Shown: one piece after another, positions 60,482 through 64,000 of the stretch | Numbering within the stretch: the stretch's first letter is position 1 | Layout: the number at the start of each line of letters is the position of its first letter | NCBI GenBank assembly: GCA_003240625.1 | Contig: QFMX01000001.1 | Span: forward strand, 62,001 to 126,000 | Direction of reading: 5' to 3' | Length of the DNA stretch: 64,000 nt | DNA from: Sphingomonas taxi | Lineage (GTDB): Bacteria; Pseudomonadota; Alphaproteobacteria; Sphingomonadales; Sphingomonadaceae | Notes under the pieces: generated by a model | Told to the model about the DNA's origin: nothing | Databases searched by the model: none | What the model saw: only the letters and a program-made list of their open reading frames with translations | Translations under genes and position numbers: made by a program

Positions 60482-62719
60482 CTAGACGTCCGACGTTCGT
60501 TCGCGCGACGACGGCGGATTGATCAACGGCATGCTTCTCGGTCGTACCCCGATGGCGGAAGTAAGCGCGTTCGCGAGTGCCGCGGCCGTCGGGCCTTGCG
60601 CGCATTCGCCCGTGCCGAGGAACGGCGTGCCCGGACGGTCGATCACCTCCACGCTCACGCTGCGCGGCACATCGGCGAAGCGGAGTATGGGATAGGTGCT
60701 CCAGTCGTAATCGGTCCGGCGTGCACCGTCATGGCCTGCCGCCTCGATCGCAGTCCAGCTCAGCGACTGGACGATCCCGCCCTCGACCTGGTTGCGGATG
60801 CCGTCCGGATTGACCGCCTCGCCGCTGTCCACCGCAGCGACCGCGCGGTGGACGATGAGCCGCCCCTCGTCGGGGATACGCTCGACATCGAGCGCGACCG
60901 CGCAATAGGCCCCGTGGTTCTTGTAGCGCGCAAAGGCGAACCCCCGCCCACGATTGGGTGCGGATCGGTATCGTTCCCAGCCGAACCGGTCCGCCGCGCG
61001 TCGGATCACTGCGACTGCGCGCGGATCGTCGAGATGCGCCAGTCGGAACGCCACCGGATCGCGTCCCGCCGCGACCGCCAGTTCGTCCATGAAGCTTTCG
61101 AGCGCGAAGATGTTCAGATGCGCGCCAAGCCCTCGCAACGCCGAGACGCGCACCGGCATGTCGGGCAAGAAATGGCTGACGATGGTCTGGTTGGGAAAGC
61201 GATAGAGCGGAATCGCGTTGCGGTCGCCGCCGCCATTCGGCTGCGGGATCGGTTTGGGCGGCGTCGGCGTGAAGGGCGGCACCATTTCAGCGCCGGCGAG
61301 AAGATCGCCGGCTGCCGTCGGGCGGGTGCTGTGCGTGTTGCTCCACACCTGATGCCGCCAGTCTACGATCCGCCCCGACGCGTCGAGCGCCGCATCGACC
61401 TGCGCGAGCATCGCCGGGCCGAGCGGTTCCCAGCCATGTTCCTGCTCGCGGCTCCATTGCAGCCGGACGGGCACGCCGGGCATCGCGCGGGCGATCAGCG
61501 CGACATCGCCCGCGACGTCGTCGGCACCGTTATGCCCGTAGCAGCCCGCTCCCTCGCGGTGGACGCAGCGGATGCGGTCGGCAGGCATCGCGAGCAGTTC
61601 GGCGATCGCCTGGCGCAACGGCTCGACCCCCTGGCTGTGCGTCCAGACCGTCAGTCGGCCCTCCTCGAAAAGCGCCACGCCACAGGATGGTCCTATCGCG
61701 CCGTGCATCAGATAAGGGCGGTCGTAGCGCGCCGACAGCCGCCGGATGCCGCGCGCCGCGGGATCGTCGCGACGCGTGTCGATCACCTGGCTTTCACGGC
61801 GCATGGTCAACAGTCCCGCCGGCATGGGCGGTAGTGCCGGCACTGCAGCATCGCGCGCCCAGCGGCCACGATTGGCGACCCGAAGCGCCTGCTCGAGCGG
61901 CCATTCGCGCGGCCCGACGATCGCGGCGAACTGGCCGACCTTAATGACTTTGCTAACGCCCGATTGCCGACGCAGCGCCGCAAGGTCGGGCGTCAGTCGC
62001 GTGCCGGACGAGGGGCCGCGCAGCACCCGCGCATGCACCATGCCGGGCAGCGTCATGTCGTGCACATAGCTCGGCAAGCCGGTCAGCTTGGCGGGCAGGT
62101 CGACGCGCGGCACCGACCGGCCGATCAGCCGCCGCGCCGCCAGACGCTTGCGCGGCACGTCGGCGCGTGCACGCACCGCCAGCGACGTCGACGCAGCGAG
62201 CTCGGCATAGGTCGCGCGCCGTCCCTGCCCGTCGAGCACGACGCCGTCGCGGGTAGACAACGTGGTCGCGGCCACGCCCCACTGCGTCGCCGCGGTTTCG
62301 GCGAGCAACAGCCGGACGTTGGCGGCGGCGTTGGCAATCGCGGTGCCGCTCTGTTCTAGCGTCTGGCTGCCCGCGGTTACGCCCTCGTTCGGCGTGAGGG
62401 CGGTATCCGCGGTAATCAGATCGACCCGCTCGATCGCCACGTCGAGCTCGTCGGCGGCCAATTGCGCCATCGCGGTCTTCACGCCGGTCCCGAGTTCGAC
62501 CTTGCCCGTGAACACCGTCACGCGACCATCCGGTGCGATGCGGATCCAGGCGTCGAGATCGGGAAACTTGGCCAGTGTTCCCGGCAGATCGGGCGCAACG
62601 GTCAGGGGGCCGCCACTGCCCTCGCCACCGCCGGTCTGTGCCAGCGCGGTAGCCGGCGCGAGCGAGAATGCAACCAGCAGCCCGCCCAGCACATCGCGAC
62701 GTGACGCCTGCCCGCTCAT
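60482..62719 (-). CDS. molybdopterin-binding subunit of a periplasmic aldehyde/isoquinoline oxidoreductase
   Basis: A 745-residue xanthine-dehydrogenase-family large subunit of the IorB/AldH type. It starts M-S-G-Q-A-S-R-R-D-V-L-G-G, a twin-arginine signal ending A-L-A-Q. Molybdopterin-binding segments include G-K-V-E-L-G-T-G-V-K-T-A, A-G-S-Q-T-L-E-Q-S-G-T-A, H-R-E-G-A-G-C-Y-G-H-N-G-A-D-D and G-L-G-A-H-L-N-I. The catalytic glutamate is in G-T-G-E-C-A-Q-G. It oxidises aldehydes or N-heterocycles by water-derived hydroxylation. ATGA overlap with the iron-sulphur subunit, which is in turn coupled to a cytochrome c gene. Confidence 0.9.
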   Translation of the reverse strand: MSGQASRRDVLGGLLVAFSLAPATALAQTGGGEGSGGPLTVAPDLPGTLAKFPDLDAWIRIAPDGRVTVFTGKVELGTGVKTAMAQLAADELDVAIERVDLITADTALTPNEGVTAGSQTLEQSGTAIANAAANVRLLLAETAATQWGVAATTLSTRDGVVLDGQGRRATYAELAASTSLAVRARADVPRKRLAARRLIGRSVPRVDLPAKLTGLPSYVHDMTLPGMVHARVLRGPSSGTRLTPDLAALRRQSGVSKVIKVGQFAAIVGPREWPLEQALRVANRGRWARDAAVPALPPMPAGLLTMRRESQVIDTRRDDPAARGIRRLSARYDRPYLMHGAIGPSCGVALFEEGRLTVWTHSQGVEPLRQAIAELLAMPADRIRCVHREGAGCYGHNGADDVAGDVALIARAMPGVPVRLQWSREQEHGWEPLGPAMLAQVDAALDASGRIVDWRHQVWSNTHSTRPTAAGDLLAGAEMVPPFTPTPPKPIPQPNGGGDRNAIPLYRFPNQTIVSHFLPDMPVRVSALRGLGAHLNIFALESFMDELAVAAGRDPVAFRLAHLDDPRAVAVIRRAADRFGWERYRSAPNRGRGFAFARYKNHGAYCAVALDVERIPDEGRLIVHRAVAAVDSGEAVNPDGIRNQVEGGIVQSLSWTAIEAAGHDGARRTDYDWSTYPILRFADVPRSVSVEVIDRPGTPFLGTGECAQGPTAAALANALTSAIGVRPRSMPLINPPSSRERTSDV

Positions 62720-63207
62720 GTCACCGGTTCCGCGGCATCGACCACCCCGCCGCCGCGCATCACCGCCGCGCGCCGCACCGCGCGCAAAATCCGCATGTGG
62801 GTTCCGCACCGACAGAGCGACGGTGCCATCGCCGTCCGCATCTCGTCTTCGGTCGGCGTGGTCGTCGTGCGCAGCAGCGCTTCCGCGCGCGCGATCATCC
62901 CGGGGATGCAATAGCCGCATTGCGCCGCCTGCTCGTGGAGGAAGGCGCGCTGGACGTCGCCCGGTTTGGCGCCTGTGCCTAGCCCCTCGACCGTGGTGAC
63001 TTTGCGCGTCCCGATCGCACCGACGGGCATCAAACAGGAGAATACCGGTCGATCGTCGACCAGCACGGTGCACGCCCCGCACTGCCCCAGCCCGCACCCG
63101 AACTTGGCGGCATGGAGATGGAGGTCGTCGCGCAGGACATAGAGCAGCGGAGTGGCGGGATCGACATCGACCCGCGCCGCCGCCCCGTTGACGGTCAAGT
63201 CGATCAT
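62716..63207 (-). CDS. 2Fe-2S subunit of the molybdenum hydroxylase
   Basis: A 163-residue small subunit (IorA type). First cluster: C-G-L-G-Q-C-G-A-C (C-x4-C-x2-C after K-F-G) with the fourth Cys in V-F-S-C. Second cluster: C-G-Y-C-I-P-G-M and C-R-C-G-T-H, the alpha-helical domain. It passes electrons from the molybdenum centre. Has no signal peptide of its own; it is presumably exported with the Tat-bearing large subunit. ATGA overlaps join it to genes on both sides. Confidence 0.94.
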   Translation of the reverse strand: MIDLTVNGAAARVDVDPATPLLYVLRDDLHLHAAKFGCGLGQCGACTVLVDDRPVFSCLMPVGAIGTRKVTTVEGLGTGAKPGDVQRAFLHEQAAQCGYCIPGMIARAEALLRTTTTPTEDEMRTAMAPSLCRCGTHMRILRAVRRAAVMRGGGVVDAAEPVT

Positions 63208-64000
63208 TCGCCCTCCTCGCGCGCCTTGGCGACGTCTTTCTCCAGGTCTTTCCAGGCTGGACCGGCGCCATGCCGTGCCTGCAGATACGCCACGATCTCC
63301 GCCACCTGACGGTCGTCGAGCGCATCGGCATAGGCCGGCATATAAGGCCCGCGCGCTGAAACCGGCGGACGCAGCCCCTGCAGGATGATCTGGATCGTAT
63401 CGCGGGGGTTGTCCTCGTGCAGCGGCGTGCCGAGCGGCAACACCGGGCGCCCCGCGACCGTCATTGCCGCACCCGGCTCGTGGCACACCGCGCAGGCACC
63501 CTCGTACAGGCGCGCGCCGACCGGATGCCGCTGCGATGCCAATGCCCGTCGATCAGGCAGCGGCGGCTCGACGCGCGCGGCTGGCGCCCCGCGCATCTGC
63601 CACGCGTAATAGGTCGCCAGCGCGCGGACATCCGCCGGCGCAGCACGCGCCAGATTATACGTGACGGGCCCCATCGGCCCGGCGGCCGCGGCATGCGCGG
63701 TACTGAGGCCGGTGCGGAAATACGCATCGAGCCGGTCCGCCGTCCATGCCCGAACTGCCGGAGAGCGTGCGTTGATCGGGGGAGCATACCAGCCGCCCGA
63801 CCACCCGCCATCATAGGCCTCGGCGCCACGCTTTTCCTGCTGCAAGAGGCCGCGCGGGCTGTGGCACGCAGTGCAATGCGCCAGCGTCTCGCCAATATAG
63901 CGGCCCCGGTTCCACGCGGCCGACTGGCGAGGATCGGACGCGATCGGTTGCGGTCGGAAGAACAGGAGCTTCCAACCGGCCAGCAAGGGTCGAAACCCGA
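63204..64000 (-). CDS. multi-haem cytochrome c (5' end outside window)
   Basis: The C-terminal 265 or so residues of a cytochrome c, reading in from the right edge. Two haem sites are visible, C-T-A-C-H and C-A-V-C-H. The G-R-Y-I-G-E-T-L-A-H start of one domain and M-P-A-Y-A-D-A-L as a Met ligand loop also fit. A third, earlier haem domain is expected outside the window, as in cytochrome subunits of membrane-bound alcohol/aldehyde dehydrogenases. It would carry electrons from the molybdenum enzyme to the respiratory chain. First gene of the three-gene operon. Confidence 0.9.
   Translation of the reverse strand, partial: GFRPLLAGWKLLFFRPQPIASDPRQSAAWNRGRYIGETLAHCTACHSPRGLLQQEKRGAEAYDGGWSGGWYAPPINARSPAVRAWTADRLDAYFRTGLSTAHAAAAGPMGPVTYNLARAAPADVRALATYYAWQMRGAPAARVEPPLPDRRALASQRHPVGARLYEGACAVCHEPGAAMTVAGRPVLPLGTPLHEDNPRDTIQIILQGLRPPVSARGPYMPAYADALDDRQVAEIVAYLQARHGAGPAWKDLEKDVAKAREEGE

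Overview
The window looks like a chromosomal segment of a Sphingomonas-type alphaproteobacterium. It is uniformly GC-rich and encodes five large outer-membrane TonB-dependent receptors. A compact rpsM-rpsK-rpoA-rplQ cluster and an mreBCD-mrdA-rodA cell-shape operon are both present, and the protein families are typical of Sphingomonadaceae. Identification is from protein and motif recognition only; no database search was run.

Layout. 1-4.6 kb: a small glycine-zipper lipoprotein, a LysE exporter, a nitronate-monooxygenase-like protein and a glycosyltransferase. 4.7-10.5 kb: a TonB receptor, a secreted amidohydrolase and a carboxylesterase interrupted by an amber codon. 10.5-14.2 kb: a sugar-acid module with a Tat-exported lactonase facing gluconokinase, a glucose-fructose-oxidoreductase-like enzyme and a cupin. 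14.2-18.3 kb: a DUF969/DUF979 membrane pair behind a subclass B3 metallo-beta-lactamase, then guaA. 18.5-21.4 kb: the ribosomal/RNA polymerase alpha cluster. 22.7-30.5 kb: mutL and the rod-shape operon. 30.6-31.1 kb: tRNA-Lys(CUU) with the remains of a tyrosine integrase beside it. 31-37.4 kb: a TetR-controlled pair, a siderophore-type receptor, and a PaaX-type regulator facing a desaturase. 37.5-43.5 kb: an ECF sigma / FecR / STN-domain TonB receptor / trehalase locus. 43.6-50.4 kb: a CYTH-CHAD protein, two divergent serine beta-lactamase-fold genes, a wrecked acetamidase, phosphatidylserine decarboxylase and a fasciclin protein. 50.7-55.9 kb: an OxyR-like regulator and a three-gene exporter operon. 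55.9-64 kb: a TonB receptor with PhoD, then a molybdenum hydroxylase with a cytochrome c.

The most unusual system is at 50.5-55.9 kb. An OxyR-family regulator without a single cysteine precedes an ABC/HlyD/TolC-type operon whose ABC subunit has lost every ATPase motif. The dyad ATAGG-N5-CCTAT, or a one-mismatch version, lies both upstream of the regulator and just upstream of the exporter operon. In the second place it extends to three correctly spaced quarter-sites of an OxyR operator. Other points of interest are a GC-rich palindromic repeat family (435, 16633, 18422), one copy of which appears to supply the ribosome-binding site, start codon and N-terminus of the B3 beta-lactamase; a different palindromic repeat inserted in frame in the MutL linker; and two clearly broken genes (carboxylesterase, acetamidase).
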